Source: Luteimonas suaedae (GTDB lineage Bacteria; Pseudomonadota; Gammaproteobacteria; Xanthomonadales; Xanthomonadaceae). From it: a stretch of DNA of 64,000 nucleotides. Where the stretch lies: assembly GCF_008312895.1 (NCBI RefSeq), contig NZ_VSSP01000007.1, forward strand, positions 124,001-188,000, read 5' to 3'. The translations under genes and the position numbers were made by a program. Positions 24,585 to 35,278 of this stretch are shown piece by piece. Below the pieces are notes generated by a model. It was not told the origin of the DNA. It saw only the letters and a list, made by a program, of their open reading frames with translations, and did not search any database. Numbering within the stretch: the first letter of the stretch is position 1; every line of letters starts with the position of its first letter.

Positions 24585-25469
24585 ATGCCCCTGCCGTCCC
24601 GCCGTACGCCCGCCCCGCGCCTGATGCTGCTCGCCACCCTGGCGGCGTTGGCGCTGACGGCCGCCGCCAACGCCTTTGCCGGCCCGCAGGAGGATGCGCG
24701 CGCGCGCAACGCGGTGCGCGTGCTGACGGAGATCCAGGCGATCCCGGAGAGCGCCATTCCCGACAAGCTGCTCGACGACGCCCGCGCGATCGTGATCGTG
24801 CCGGACACGATCAAGGCCGGCCTGGTGATCGGCGGGCGCCGTGGCCACGGCATGATGTCGGTCAAGAGCCCCGACGGCACCTGGTCGCAGCCGGTCTTCG
24901 TCACCCTGACCGGCGGCAGCATCGGTTTCCAGGCCGGGGTGCAGTCGGCGGACGTGGTGCTGGTGTTCCGCAACGACCGCAGCCTGGAATCGCTGGTCAA
25001 CGGCAAGTTCACCCTCGGCGCCGACGCCGGCGTCGCCGCCGGCCCGCTCGGCCGCAATGCCTCCACCGCCACCGACGGCCAGCTGCAGGCAGAGATCTGG
25101 TCGTGGTCGCGCGCGCGCGGCCTGTTCGCCGGTGTCGCCCTCGACGGCGCGGTGCTGCGCATCGACGACGCGGCCAACCGGGACGTCTATGGCCAGGGCA
25201 TTACCCCGCGGATGATCTTCGAGGGCCGCGTACCGCAGCCGCCATCCAACGCCGTGGTCGATTTCCGCGACCGGCTCGAGGAGGCCACCGCCATCGCCCG
25301 CGCCAACCGCGGCACCGAAGGTGAGCCGGTGGCGCCGGGCCCGGTGGCCGCGCCCGCCGGCACCGAGGCGTTGCCGTTGCCGCCGCCGGCCGACGCGCCC
25401 ATGCCGCAGCCGTTCGAGCCGGTGTCCGAGGGCGAAATCCACAGCGAGCCGCTCGACGATTCGCTGTAA
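24585..25469 (+). CDS. SYLF-domain (Ysc84-like) lipid-binding protein, exported
   Basis: A 294-residue protein with an N-terminal signal peptide (RLMLLATLAALALTAAANAFA). The SYLF/Ysc84 domain spans about 45-225: the pattern IPDKLLDDARAIVIVPDTIK, GLVIGGRRGHGMMSVKSPDG, and KFTLGADAGVAAGPLGRNAS is typical. Domains of this family bind phospholipids. The C-terminal ~50 residues are a Pro/Ala-rich tail. GGAG lies seven bases before the ATG. In the Xanthomonads such proteins are thought to be periplasmic; function is unknown. Confidence 0.88.
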   Translation: MPLPSRRTPAPRLMLLATLAALALTAAANAFAGPQEDARARNAVRVLTEIQAIPESAIPDKLLDDARAIVIVPDTIKAGLVIGGRRGHGMMSVKSPDGTWSQPVFVTLTGGSIGFQAGVQSADVVLVFRNDRSLESLVNGKFTLGADAGVAAGPLGRNASTATDGQLQAEIWSWSRARGLFAGVALDGAVLRIDDAANRDVYGQGITPRMIFEGRVPQPPSNAVVDFRDRLEEATAIARANRGTEGEPVAPGPVAAPAGTEALPLPPPADAPMPQPFEPVSEGEIHSEPLDDSL

Positions 25470-25607
25470 CCGAACCTGTCCGGCGACGACGGTTCCGGGC
25501 GCGCCGTCGCAACCTTGCTGACGGCGTGCGCATTCATCGCCAACGTGAGCGCATCCGGCAGCGCGGCTGCGGTATCCTGAGCCTCTTTCCCATTTTTCGG
25601 ACACCCC

Positions 25608-25853
25608 ATGGGCAGTTTCAGCATCTGGCATTGGATCATCGTGCTGGTGGTCGTGCTGCTGGTCTTCGGCACCAAGCGCCTGCGCGGCGCCGGGCGCGAT
25701 CTCGGCGAGGCGATCAAGGGCTTCAAGAAGGGCGTGAAGGACGCCGACGGCGACGACGACAAGCCGTCGGCGCAGCTGGAAGACAGCAACCGCAACCGTG
25801 ACGATGCGGCCGCCCGCGACACGCAGCGGCACGACGACAAGACCCCGCGCTGA
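25608..25853 (+). CDS. tatA: Twin-arginine translocase subunit TatA
   Basis: An 81-residue protein with an N-terminal membrane helix ([20 protein letters not shown]), the [20 protein letters not shown] amphipathic helix and a charged tail. TatA subunits form the translocation pore for folded proteins. It is the first gene of tatA-tatB-tatC. A TATCCT box at 25573-25578 may be the -10, 30 bases before the start. Confidence 0.96.
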   Translation: MGSFSIWHWIIVLVVVLLVFGTKRLRGAGRDLGEAIKGFKKGVKDADGDDDKPSAQLEDSNRNRDDAAARDTQRHDDKTPR

Positions 25854-25877
25854 CGCCGCGTCCCGCGGCGCCCGGCC

Positions 25878-26366
25878 ATGTTCGATATCGGCTTCAGCGA
25901 GATTTTCTTCATCGCGATCGTGGCGCTGGTCGTACTCGGCCCGGAGCGCCTGCCGAAGGCTGCGCGCTTCGTCGGCCTGTGGGTGCGGCGCGGGCGCGCG
26001 CAGTGGTACTCGGTGAAGTCGGAGTTGGAAAACGAACTGGCCGCCGAGGAACTCAAACGCAGCCTGCACGAGGCCGAGGGGGCGATGCGCGAGGTCGACA
26101 GCTCGATGCGCGGCGTCGGTGACGACGTGAAGCGCGAGGTCGACGCGGTGCGCGACTCGGTGCGCGAGACCGCGCGTGAGGTCGAGGCCGAGTTCGCCGA
26201 TCGCGACGCGATCGACGCGGCCGATGCCGACGCCGACGCCGACGCCGACGAAACTCTCTTTTATGACGACGGCGGCCGGGTTGCCGGCGAGGACGACGAA
26301 GACCTCGACGCGCCGCGGGCGCGCCCCGATACCCCTGACGACGACGACGATGTCCAGCGACGCTGA
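25878..26366 (+). CDS. tatB: Twin-arginine translocase subunit TatB
   Basis: A 162-residue TatB. The first 25 residues are a membrane helix with the conserved Glu early on (MFDIGFSEIFFIAIVALVVL), then the GPERLPKAARFVGLWVRRG hinge and amphipathic helix. The rest is a long charged helix and an acidic tail with an Ala-Asp dipeptide repeat at about 114-124. TatB works with TatC in substrate recognition. It begins 24 bases after tatA and overlaps tatC by 17 bases. Confidence 0.95.
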   Translation: MFDIGFSEIFFIAIVALVVLGPERLPKAARFVGLWVRRGRAQWYSVKSELENELAAEELKRSLHEAEGAMREVDSSMRGVGDDVKREVDAVRDSVRETAREVEAEFADRDAIDAADADADADADETLFYDDGGRVAGEDDEDLDAPRARPDTPDDDDDVQRR

Positions 26367-27126
26367 GAGCGCCACCGACAGCAGCCTGCTCGACCACCTG
26401 GTCGAACTGCGCTCGCGCCTGATGCGCGCGATCGCCGGCGTGGTGCTGGTGCTGCTGGGCCTGCTGCCGTTCGCCAACCGCCTCTACGGCCAACTGGCGC
26501 AGCCGCTGCTGGACAAGCTGCCGGAAGGCGCGCACCTGATCGCGGTCGAGGTCGCCTCGCCGTTCTTCGCGCCGCTCAAGCTGGCGCTCTTCGTCGCCGT
26601 CATCACCACCATGCCGTGGCTGCTGTACCAGCTGTGGGCGTTCGTGGCGCCAGGCCTGTACCGGCGCGAGAAACGGTTGGCGATGCCGCTGCTGGTCTCG
26701 GCGGTGCTGCTGTTCTACATCGGCTGCGCGTTCGCGTTCTTCCTGGTGCTGCCGGCGGTGTTCGGCTTCCTCACCAGCGTCACGCCCGAGGGCGTGGCGA
26801 TGATGACCGACATCCATGCCTACCTGAACTTCGTGCTGGTGATCTTCCTCGCCTTCGGCCTGAGCTTCGAGCTGCCGGTGGCGCTGGTGATCCTGTCGCT
26901 GCTGGGCTGGGTGACGCCGACGCAGCTGCGCGAGTGGCGCGGCTATGCGGTCGTCGGCATGTTCGTCCTGGCGGCGATCATCACCCCGCCGGACGTGATC
27001 TCGCAGCTGATGCTGGCGATCCCGATGTACCTGCTGTACGAGGCCGGCATCATCGCCGCGCGGCTGCTGGCGCCGAAGTCGCAGGGTGATCGCGACAGCG
27101 ACGAAACCGACCGTCCGTTGCCGTGA
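26350..27126 (+). CDS. tatC: Twin-arginine translocase subunit TatC
   Basis: A 258-residue, six-helix membrane protein that binds the twin-arginine signal. Visible marks are LLDHLVELRSRLMRAIAGVV near the N-terminus (with conserved Glu and Arg), FVAPGLYRREKR, FGLSFELPVALVILSLLGWV and AAIITPPDVISQLMLAIPMY. The ATG at 26350 lies inside the 3' end of tatB, giving a 17-base overlap. The RDD gene follows with a GTGA overlap. Confidence 0.97.
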   Translation: MSSDAESATDSSLLDHLVELRSRLMRAIAGVVLVLLGLLPFANRLYGQLAQPLLDKLPEGAHLIAVEVASPFFAPLKLALFVAVITTMPWLLYQLWAFVAPGLYRREKRLAMPLLVSAVLLFYIGCAFAFFLVLPAVFGFLTSVTPEGVAMMTDIHAYLNFVLVIFLAFGLSFELPVALVILSLLGWVTPTQLREWRGYAVVGMFVLAAIITPPDVISQLMLAIPMYLLYEAGIIAARLLAPKSQGDRDSDETDRPLP

Positions 27127-27818
27127 CCGTGCCGGCGGCGGCCGGTTTCTGGCAACGCTATGCGGCCTGGTCGCTGGATGCCGCACTGGTCGCGGTCCCG
27201 GTGTTGCTGTTCGGCTGGCCTCGTCTCGTTGCGGGCTCCGGGCAGATCGTGGCGTCGTTCGCGCTGCTCGCCGATGCCGCCGCCGCGGCGCTGGTGGCCG
27301 CACTGGCCGCGCCGGGCGCGTTACTGGGAGGCCTGCTGCAGGCCGCCGCGGACCCGCGCCTGCAGGCCGCGGCACTCGTGCTGAGCGATGCCATCGCCGC
27401 CACGCTGGCGCCGCCGCTGGCCGCGTTCGTCGTCCTCGGCCTGCTCTACCACGTCGCCTGCGAAGCCGCGCCCGGGCAGGCGACGGCCGGCAAACGCGCA
27501 CTCCGCCTGCAGGTGGCGGACGAGAGCGGCGGCCGCGTGAGCGTGGCGCGTGCCCTGCTGCGCCATATCGCCGGCGCGTTGTCATGGCTGACGCTCAACC
27601 TCGGCCACGCCCTGGCCGCGCTGCCGCCGCAGCGGCAGGCGCTGCACGACCGCATCGCCGGCGCCCGGGTGGTGTGGACGGCCGGAACGGCGCGACTGCC
27701 ACGGTGGGCGCGCATCTGGATCGCGGCACAGGCGCTCGCCGCCGCCGCGGCCACGCTGTGGTTGCTGGCGGCGATGCAGGGCGTGCTGCAGGCGGCCATG
27801 GAGCGCGCGCTGGCGTAG
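27123..27818 (+). CDS. RDD-family membrane protein
   Basis: A 231-residue polytopic membrane protein starting with a GTG that overlaps the tatC stop. It begins with the RDD-family pattern WQRYAAWSLDAALVAVPVLL. Later motifs are PGQATAGKRALRLQVADESG and LTLNLGHALAALPPQRQALH with DRIAGARVV, all typical of RDD proteins (named for Arg-Asp-Asp). Three to four hydrophobic segments are visible. Function is unknown. Its stop codon is the TAG of a GTAG-headed REP unit starting at 27815; the last codons before it belong to a 186-base tandem duplication. Confidence 0.82.
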   Translation: MTVPAAAGFWQRYAAWSLDAALVAVPVLLFGWPRLVAGSGQIVASFALLADAAAAALVAALAAPGALLGGLLQAAADPRLQAAALVLSDAIAATLAPPLAAFVVLGLLYHVACEAAPGQATAGKRALRLQVADESGGRVSVARALLRHIAGALSWLTLNLGHALAALPPQRQALHDRIAGARVVWTAGTARLPRWARIWIAAQALAAAAATLWLLAAMQGVLQAAMERALA

Positions 27819-28142
27819 GAGCGCGCCATGCGCGCGATACCGCGGGCATTTCGCCGCCCGCGAATTCCGGTGACCGGCGCGCCTGCCGGTCCGGAATCGC
27901 GGCATCCACCGGATCCTGCCGGCACCCGCGGTATCGCGCGTATGACGCGCTCCTACGAACATGCAGGGCGCTGCAAGCCGCCCGTAAAGCGCGCGCTGGC
28001 GTAGGAGCGCGCCATGCGCGCGATGCCGCGGGCATTGCGCCGCCCGCGAATTCCGGTGACCGGCGCGCCTGCCGGTCCAGCATCGCGGCATCCACCGGAT
28101 CCTGCCGGCACCCGCGGTATCGCGCGTATGACGCGCTCCTAC
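27803..28142. repeat. Tandem duplication of a 186-base unit carrying REP-like terminal inverted repeats
   Basis: Two near-identical 142-base elements (27815-27956 and 28001-28142) each begin GTAGGAGCGCGCCATGCGCG and end with the near-inverse ATCGCGCGTATGACGCGCTC plus CTAC. The period is 186 bases: the 12 bases preceding copy 1, which are codons of the RDD gene (27803-27814), also precede copy 2. So a segment starting inside the RDD gene has been duplicated. It fills nearly all of the gap before the BPSS1780-like gene, which is convergent. Confidence 0.95.
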
Positions 28143-28161
28143 GCGGCGGCGGCAGGAGCGC

Positions 28162-29034
28162 TCAGACCTCGATGCCGGACGGCGGCGGCGCAGCGGCGGC
28201 GGTTCCGGTTCCGTCCACAGGCAACAGCTGTTTCCAGGCGCGGTAGGTGGCGCCCATCATCACCGGCAGCAGCACCGCCATCAGCAGCAGCTGCGACACG
28301 AACTGCATCGCCGTCGGTCCGGCGGCCACGCGGGCGATGATCGCGACCAGCTGCGCGCCGAGGCTGACCAGGAACGCGATGATGATCAGCAGCACGAAGA
28401 ACACGAGCATCGCCGGGATGTTGCGCACGCAGGCGCGGAAGCTGCGCTTCATCGATGCGAACGCGCCGCGGTTCTCCAGCATGATCTGCGGCGTGGCGAC
28501 GAAGGTGAAGAAGTAGGTCACCACGCCCAGCACGAACACCGCCAACAGCCACAGCAGGAAGGCGCCCACCGGCAGTTCCTGGAACAGCGCGGGATCGGGA
28601 TTGGCCTGGCTCTCGACCTGCTCGAGCACGGCGATCGCTTCCTGCAGCTGCGCCGGCCCCACCATCACCACCAGCAACAACACGGCGAGGATTCCGAGCG
28701 CCACCTGCGGCAGCAGCAGCGCCACCAGGCGCAGTGCCTTGCCCTCGCGGAATCCCTGCAGCAAATGACCGGGCTGCGCCTGGCGCCCGCTCTCGACCTC
28801 GTGCACGGCATAGATGAAACCGCCCATCAGCACCGGCCCGAGCAGCACCAGCAGCAACTGCAGGGCGAAGAACATGCCGAGATTGCTCTCCGCGAACAGC
28901 ATCGGCACCGCGCTCAGCAGGCCGAAGATCGCCCCCAGCACGCCCAATCCCAGCGGCGAGCGCCGCAGCAGCGAGAAGCCCGCCAGCAACCATTCCGCGC
29001 CGCTACCAGCCGACGCCTTCCTTGCTTCCGTCAT
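28162..29034 (-). CDS. BPSS1780-like polytopic membrane protein
   Basis: A 290-residue membrane protein with about six hydrophobic segments. The pattern GFIYAVHEVESGRQAQPGHL, then FATPQIMLENRGAFASMKRS matches the family annotated as BPSS1780-like (also DUF2189-like) membrane proteins, of unknown role. The last 20 residues are Ala/Pro-rich. Its ATG overlaps the stop of the amidotransferase gene by four bases (ATGA), so the pair is coupled. Confidence 0.75.
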   Translation of the reverse strand: MTEARKASAGSGAEWLLAGFSLLRRSPLGLGVLGAIFGLLSAVPMLFAESNLGMFFALQLLLVLLGPVLMGGFIYAVHEVESGRQAQPGHLLQGFREGKALRLVALLLPQVALGILAVLLLVVMVGPAQLQEAIAVLEQVESQANPDPALFQELPVGAFLLWLLAVFVLGVVTYFFTFVATPQIMLENRGAFASMKRSFRACVRNIPAMLVFFVLLIIIAFLVSLGAQLVAIIARVAAGPTAMQFVSQLLLMAVLLPVMMGATYRAWKQLLPVDGTGTAAAAPPPSGIEV

Positions 29035-29789
29035 CTGTCATGTCCCCGATCGGTCAGAGTCGCTGCCAGTGTACGCGTCCGCCGCGCGAAGCGCCGCAGC
29101 AGGCGGCGCGCCTGCGGCGCGGCTCGCACCGCCGCGGCCAGGCGCTCCGGATCGGCGCCATCGCGCCGCAGCAGCTCGGCACGGGCGCGGATGTAGCCGC
29201 GCATGTGCAGGGCGCTGAACTCGGGATGGAACTGCACGCCCCAGACGTGATCGCGCCAGCGGAACGCATGACAGGGATCGTGCCCGGCCGTCGCCAGCAC
29301 CACCGCGTCCGGCGGCGCGCGCAGCACGCTCTGCAGGTGCGTGACCTGTGCGGCGAAGCGGGCCGGCAGCGCCGCGAACAGCGGGTCCTCGGGCGCGGCC
29401 GCGGTGCGCGCGACCTCCACCGTGCCCATCGTGCGCCCGCCGGGGCTGTCGCCGACGGTGCCGCCGAGCGCGTGCGCGATCAGCTGGTGCCCATAGCAGA
29501 TGCCGAACAGCGGCAGCCCGGCGTGGGCGGCGTCGCGCAGCCAGGCGGCGGCACGCTCGCTCCAGTCCAGGCGCTCGGTGACCATCGCCGCCGATCCGCT
29601 GACGATGACGCCGGCGAAACCTGCGGGAGCCGGCAGCGCGTCCCCCGCTTCCACGTTCAGCGCCGTCGCCTCGTGGCGCCGCAGCCCGGCCGCCACCCGG
29701 ATCCAGTGCGCGAAATCGCCGTGCCGGCGCAGGGGAGCCACGGGTTGGCCGGTATCGATGATCAGCAGGGGCGGGGCGGCGTGGGACAT
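29031..29789 (-). CDS. Class I glutamine amidotransferase (GMP synthase-like)
   Basis: A 252-residue stand-alone class I amidotransferase. The nucleophile Cys is in GICYGHQLIAHALGG at about 95-109 and the catalytic His-Glu pair in VQFHPEFSALHMRGYI at about 185-200. It resembles GMP synthase-like amidotransferases of unknown acceptor. The frame is open upstream through a tandem heptamer repeat; the ATG at 29787-29789 is chosen as it starts the domain. It is the first gene of the pair with the BPSS1780-like gene. Confidence 0.85.
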   Translation of the reverse strand: MSHAAPPLLIIDTGQPVAPLRRHGDFAHWIRVAAGLRRHEATALNVEAGDALPAPAGFAGVIVSGSAAMVTERLDWSERAAAWLRDAAHAGLPLFGICYGHQLIAHALGGTVGDSPGGRTMGTVEVARTAAAPEDPLFAALPARFAAQVTHLQSVLRAPPDAVVLATAGHDPCHAFRWRDHVWGVQFHPEFSALHMRGYIRARAELLRRDGADPERLAAAVRAAPQARRLLRRFARRTRTLAATLTDRGHDR

Positions 29790-29795
29790 GGGTGC

Positions 29796-29837
29796 AGGAG
29801 TGAGGAGTGAGGAGTGAGGAGTGAGGAGTGAGGAGTG
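29796..29837. repeat. AGGAGTG heptamer tandem repeat upstream of the amidotransferase gene
   Basis: Six perfect copies of the 7-base unit AGGAGTG run from 29796 to 29837. It lies directly before the amidotransferase ATG (29789, minus strand) and inside the upstream in-frame extension, so changes in copy number would alter the leader. On the minus strand the unit reads CACTCCT. Confidence 0.95.
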
Positions 29838-29860
29838 AGAAAGCATACGCACCTCGACCC

Positions 29861-29953
29861 GTCATCCCGGCGCAGGCCGGGATCCAGTGCCTTTAGCCCT
29901 TCGGAAGAGAGAACGGCAAGAGCAGCTGGATCCCGGCCTGCGCCGGGATAACG
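29861..29953. repeat. Palindromic-arm inverted repeat (GTCATCCCGGC type)
   Basis: Left arm GTCATCCCGGCGCAGGCCGG (29861 on) and right arm CTGGATCCCGGCCTGCGCCG (29926-29953) are inverted copies, each also palindromic. It is a sister of the element at 20807-20884. It lies in the 317-base gap between the amidotransferase and GspE-like genes. The remaining part of that gap (about 29954-30106) shows nothing else I can name. Confidence 0.85.
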
Positions 29954-30106
29954 CCCCGAAAGTCCGTCTCTGTCGCGCCGTCGCGTGGAGGACGACGCCA
30001 AAACCGCCGTTGTCATTTCCCTGGCTCGACCTACGGCGGCAGACCGCGCCATCTCCGAACGAATCCAGAATCCGAACCTGGATTTCCGGTTCCGATTGCA
30101 TCTGCC

Positions 30107-31909
30107 TCACTCCCGCGGCGGCAGCACCGTGAGCACTTCCTCCACCGTGGTCACGCCCTGCGCGACCTTGGCGGCGCCGGCGGCGCGCAGGGTGCGCAGC
30201 CCGCCCTCCTGCGCGGCGGCGGCGAAGTCGGCCAGCTCCATGTCCGGGCGGATCCGCTTGCGCAGCGCCGGCGTGACCGGCATCAGCTCGTACAGGCCGA
30301 CGCGGCCGAGATAGCCGGTGTTGCGGCATTCCAGGCAGCCGACCGCGCCCTGCGTCTCCCCGGCCGGCGGCCGCGCGTCGGTGCCGAGCAATGCCTGCCA
30401 GGCCTCCTCCGGCACGCTGCGCGGCTGCTTGCAGTGCGGGCACAGCGTGCGCACCAGGCGCTGCGCCAGCACGCCGTTGAGGGTCGAGGCGATCAGGTAG
30501 TGCGGCAGGCCGAGGTCGAGCAGGCGGGTTACCGCGGAAGGCGCGTCGTTGGTGTGCAGGGTCGACAGCACCAGGTGCCCGGTGAGCGAGGCCTGCACCG
30601 CCATCTGCGCGGTGTCGAGGTCGCGGATCTCGCCGATCATGATGATGTCCGGGTCCTGGCGCAGCAGGGTGCGCACGCCGGAGGCGAAGGTGAGATCGAT
30701 CGCCGCGTGCACCTGGGTCTGGTTGAACTCCGGCGCCACCATCTCGATCGGGTCCTCGATGGTGCAGACGTTGAGGTCCGGGGTGGCCAGGCGCTTGAGC
30801 GCCGAGTACAGCGTAGTGGTCTTGCCCGATCCGGTCGGGCCGGTGACCAGCACGATGCCGTGCGGACGCTGCACCAGGTCGTTCCAGGCCGCGGCCTCGG
30901 CGGCGTCGAAGCCGAGCTGCTCGATCGGCTTGAACGCGGTGTCCGGATCGAAGATGCGCATCACCGTCTTCTCACCGAAGGCGGTGGGCATGGTCGACAG
31001 GCGCATCTCGACCTCGCTGCCGCCCGGCGAGCGGGTCTTGATGCGGCCGTCCTGCGGCCGCCGGCGCTCGCCCAGGTCCATGCGCCCGAGTACCTTGATC
31101 CGGCTGATCGCCGCGTTCATCACCGGCGGCGGCATTTCGAACACCTTGTGCAGCAGGCCGTCGATGCGGAAGCGCACCCGGCCGACGTCGCGGCGCGGCT
31201 CCAGGTGGATGTCGGAGGCGCGCTGCTGGTAGGCGTACTGCAGCAGCCAGTCGACGATGTGGACGATGTGGTGGTCGTCGGCGTTGACGTCGCCCGAACG
31301 CCCCAGCTCGACCAGCTGCTCGAAGCTCGGCGCCTCGCTGCCGCCCTCGCGCACGTCATGCGCGCCGCGGATCGAGCGGGTGACGCCGAAGAACTCCATG
31401 GTGTAGCGATGCAGGTCGAGCGGGCTGGTGACCACCACGTCGATCCGGCGCCGCAGCAGCCGCTGCAGGTCCGGCAGCCAGTCCAGCGCCAGCGGCTCGC
31501 TGGTGGCGATCAGCGCGTGCTCGCCGGTCACCTCGAGCGGCAGGATGCGATGGCGGCGGGCGTAGGCGTGCGAGATCAGCTCGGTGACGCCGGCGACGTC
31601 GAGCCGGGTCGGGTCGATGCGCCGGTACGGGTGACCGCTGACTTCCGCCAGCCACTCCGTCAGCTGTTCCAGGCCGAGATCGGTGCCCGCCACGCGCGCC
31701 GAGGGCAGCTTGAGGTTGGCCAGCAGCACCAGCGGATGCACCGCGTCGAGGCCGCGCCCGTGGCGGCCGGAAACCCGCGCGCGCTCCGCCTGCTGCGCAT
31801 CGACCAGGCCGTCGGCGACCAGTGCGTCAAGTATCGATTCCAGCGCCAGCCGCCCCGGCGGCAGCCGGGAGGCGGGGCGATCGGCAGGCGAATGGCGCAG
31901 GTCGTTCAA
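30107..31909 (-). CDS. GspE/PilB-type secretion ATPase, stand-alone
   Basis: A 600-residue hexameric ATPase of the type II secretion/type IV pilus family. Residues ~50-180 form the GspE N-domain. The Walker A motif [13 protein letters not shown] is at about 356-368, the Asp box [18 protein letters not shown], the Walker B-like [20 protein letters not shown] and His box [16 protein letters not shown] follow. Zinc ligands are CPHC (~490) and CLECRNTG (~525). No other secretion gene is next to it; it is divergent from glyQ. The partner machine is unknown. Confidence 0.92.
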   Translation of the reverse strand: MNDLRHSPADRPASRLPPGRLALESILDALVADGLVDAQQAERARVSGRHGRGLDAVHPLVLLANLKLPSARVAGTDLGLEQLTEWLAEVSGHPYRRIDPTRLDVAGVTELISHAYARRHRILPLEVTGEHALIATSEPLALDWLPDLQRLLRRRIDVVVTSPLDLHRYTMEFFGVTRSIRGAHDVREGGSEAPSFEQLVELGRSGDVNADDHHIVHIVDWLLQYAYQQRASDIHLEPRRDVGRVRFRIDGLLHKVFEMPPPVMNAAISRIKVLGRMDLGERRRPQDGRIKTRSPGGSEVEMRLSTMPTAFGEKTVMRIFDPDTAFKPIEQLGFDAAEAAAWNDLVQRPHGIVLVTGPTGSGKTTTLYSALKRLATPDLNVCTIEDPIEMVAPEFNQTQVHAAIDLTFASGVRTLLRQDPDIIMIGEIRDLDTAQMAVQASLTGHLVLSTLHTNDAPSAVTRLLDLGLPHYLIASTLNGVLAQRLVRTLCPHCKQPRSVPEEAWQALLGTDARPPAGETQGAVGCLECRNTGYLGRVGLYELMPVTPALRKRIRPDMELADFAAAAQEGGLRTLRAAGAAKVAQGVTTVEEVLTVLPPRE

Positions 31910-31974
31910 GGCGTGCTCGCTGTCGCGGAGATGGCCGGACCGGTGCGGGCGCCGGGCGGCGCGGGGGTGGCCGC

Positions 31975-31980
31975 TATACT
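31975..31980 (+). promoter_or_regulatory. Candidate -10 box for the glyQ operon
   Basis: TATACT stands 34 bases before the glyQ ATG in the gap between the divergent GspE-like gene and glyQ. It is the best -10 hexamer in this otherwise GC-rich stretch. No good -35 partner could be found at the usual spacing. Confidence 0.4.
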
Positions 31981-32013
31981 AGCGCGCCCGCGTTTCGAGC
32001 CCGACGCCTGCCT

Positions 32014-32918
<905 letters not shown>

Positions 32919-32922
<4 letters not shown>

Positions 32923-33131
32923 GCGCGGTTGGCGGCGATTTCGCACCGTACGGGCTGGTCGCATTCCTGTTCGGCGTGTTCTGCGCGTATTGGGCCCAGG
33001 AAACCGGACGCAGCGCCTGGCTTTGGTTTTTCCTCGGCCTGCTGCTGCCACCGATCGCGGGCATCGCGCTGCTGTCCAAGAACGCGGTCCGGCTCGAACG
33101 CTTCGCTCAAACGCGGAAGGACAAGGCATGA
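32919..33131 (+). CDS. Small membrane protein between glyQ and glyS
   Basis: A 70-residue protein with two hydrophobic segments ([14 protein letters not shown] and [18 protein letters not shown]) and a basic tail ([15 protein letters not shown]). It resembles short DUF-type two-helix membrane proteins that sit in this position in Xanthomonadales. Its ATG overlaps the glyQ stop by four bases, and its TGA overlaps glyS by four, so all three are translationally coupled. Role unknown. Confidence 0.78.
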
Positions 33132-35248
33132 CCCGGCTCGCGCCCCTGCTCATCGAACTCGGCACCGAGGAACTGCCGGTCAAGGCGCTGCCCGGACTGG
33201 CGCAGGCGCTGTTCGACGGCGTGCTCGACGGGCTGTCGAAGCGCGGCATCACGGTCGAGCGCGGCGAGGCGAAGCCGCTGTACACCCCGCGCCGGCTGGC
33301 GGTGCAGCTGCCGGCGGTCGCCATGGAGCAGCCTGAGCAACACTCGGAAGTCCTCGGTCCCTATCTCAACATCGCGCTCGACGCCGACGGCCAGCCGACC
33401 CGCGCGCTGCAGGGCTTCGCGTCGAAGGCCGGCGTCGAGTGGACGGCGCTCGAGCGCACCAGCGACGCCAAGGGCGAGCGCTTCGTGCACCGCGCGGTGA
33501 AGCCCGGCGCGCGCACCGCGGCGCTGCTGCCGGAGATCCTGCACGAGGCGCTGGCGGCGATGCCGATTCCCAAGCCGATGCGCTGGGGCGCGCACACGCA
33601 TGCGTTCGCGCGGCCGGTGCACTGGCTGGTGCTGCTGCTCGGCGACGCCGTGGTCGACGGCGAAGTCTTCGGCCTGCAGGCCGACCGCATGAGCCGCGGC
33701 CACCGCTTCATGCACGACAAGACGGTGTGGATCGCGCGCGCGGACGACTATCTCGACGCCCTGCGCGCGGCGAAGGTGCTGGCCGACCCCGACGAGCGCC
33801 GCGCACGCATCGTGCAGGAGGTGATGCAGGCGGCGACCGCGGCCGGCGGCGAGGCGCGCATCGACGATGACAACCTCGAGCAGGTCAATTGCCTGGTCGA
33901 ATGGCCGCAGGCGGTGGGCTGCGCCTTCGAGACCGAATTCCTGGCGGTACCGCAGGAAGCGCTGATCGCGACCATGGAGACGAACCAGAAGTTCTTCCCG
34001 GTGCTCGGCGAAGACGGGCGCCTGCGCGAGCACTTCGTCGGCATCGCCAACATCGCATCGAAGGATCCGGCCGAGGTGCGCAAGGGCTACGAACGGGTGA
34101 TCCGCCCGCGCTTCGCCGACGCCAAGTTCTTCTTCGTCGCGGACATGAAGCAGGGGCTGGCGTCGATGAACGCCGGACTGCGCACCGTCACCTACCAGCA
34201 GAAGCTGGGCAGCGTCGCCGACAAGGTCGAACGCGTGGCGGTACTGGCCGAAGCGATCGCGGCGCAGGTCGACGTCGACCCGGCGCTGGCCCGGCGCGCG
34301 GCGGAGTTGTCCAAGGCCGACCTGCAGTCGCGGCTGGTGAACGAGTTCCCGGAGCTGCAGGGCATCGCCGGCCGCTACTACGCCTCCCAGGACCCGTCGC
34401 TCGACGGCCTGCCGCGCGAGGACCGCCTGACACTGGCCAACGCCATCGACGAAGCCTACCGCCCGCGCTTCGCCGGCGACGACATCGCCCTGTCCGGCGT
34501 CGGCAAGGTGCTGGCGATCGCCGAACGCCTGGACACCCTGGCCGGCGGCTTTGCCGCGGGCCTGAAGCCGACCGGCAACAAGGATCCGTTCGCGCTGCGG
34601 CGCAACGCGCTGGGGCTGGCGCGAACGATCATCGAGAGCGGCTTCGACCTGGATCTGTCACGGCTGGCCGAACAGGCCTTTGCATCCCTGCCGGAACCGG
34701 TGCAGCCGCATGCCGACCGGAATACGGAAACCGCGCTTCTCGATCTCTACGACTTCATCCTCGACCGCCTGCGCGGCTACTACGCCGACAAGGGCGTACC
34801 GCCGCAGCACTTCGCCGCGGTCGCCGCGAAACGTCCGCCGTCGCTGTACGACTTCGACCGCCGCATCGACGCGGTCGGCACCTTCGCCGCGCTGCCCGAG
34901 GCCGCGGCGCTGGCCGCGGCCGACAAGCGCATCCGCAACATCCTGCGCAAGGCCGACGGCGAGATTCCCGGCAGCGTGGATCGCGATCTGCTTCGCGAGC
35001 CGGCCGAACTGGCGCTGGCCGAGGCGGTGGAGGCGGTGTATGCCGAGACCGGCCACGCGCTCGCCCACGGCGACTACGTCGACGCGCTGGCGCACCTGGC
35101 GCGGCTGCGGCCGCAGGTGGACGCGTTCTTCGACGCGGTGATGGTCAACGTCGACGACCCGGGTTTGCGCCGCAACCGCCTGGCCCTGCTCAGGCGCCTG
35201 AGCGACCGCCTCGGCAGCGTCGCCGCGATCGAGCATCTGTCGATCTGA
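33128..35248 (+). CDS. glyS: Glycyl-tRNA synthetase beta subunit
   Basis: A 706-residue beta subunit that binds and recognises tRNA-Gly in the alpha2-beta2 enzyme. It begins [20 protein letters not shown], the family signature. Further marks are [56 protein letters not shown] sequence and, near the C-terminus, the anticodon-binding region [15 protein letters not shown]. The start overlaps the small membrane gene. It is convergent with the next gene, with a 30-base gap. Confidence 0.97.
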   Translation: MTRLAPLLIELGTEELPVKALPGLAQALFDGVLDGLSKRGITVERGEAKPLYTPRRLAVQLPAVAMEQPEQHSEVLGPYLNIALDADGQPTRALQGFASKAGVEWTALERTSDAKGERFVHRAVKPGARTAALLPEILHEALAAMPIPKPMRWGAHTHAFARPVHWLVLLLGDAVVDGEVFGLQADRMSRGHRFMHDKTVWIARADDYLDALRAAKVLADPDERRARIVQEVMQAATAAGGEARIDDDNLEQVNCLVEWPQAVGCAFETEFLAVPQEALIATMETNQKFFPVLGEDGRLREHFVGIANIASKDPAEVRKGYERVIRPRFADAKFFFVADMKQGLASMNAGLRTVTYQQKLGSVADKVERVAVLAEAIAAQVDVDPALARRAAELSKADLQSRLVNEFPELQGIAGRYYASQDPSLDGLPREDRLTLANAIDEAYRPRFAGDDIALSGVGKVLAIAERLDTLAGGFAAGLKPTGNKDPFALRRNALGLARTIIESGFDLDLSRLAEQAFASLPEPVQPHADRNTETALLDLYDFILDRLRGYYADKGVPPQHFAAVAAKRPPSLYDFDRRIDAVGTFAALPEAAALAAADKRIRNILRKADGEIPGSVDRDLLREPAELALAEAVEAVYAETGHALAHGDYVDALAHLARLRPQVDAFFDAVMVNVDDPGLRRNRLALLRRLSDRLGSVAAIEHLSI

Positions 35249-35278
35249 GCGCCGGGCGTCGATGGAGACGGGGCCTGC

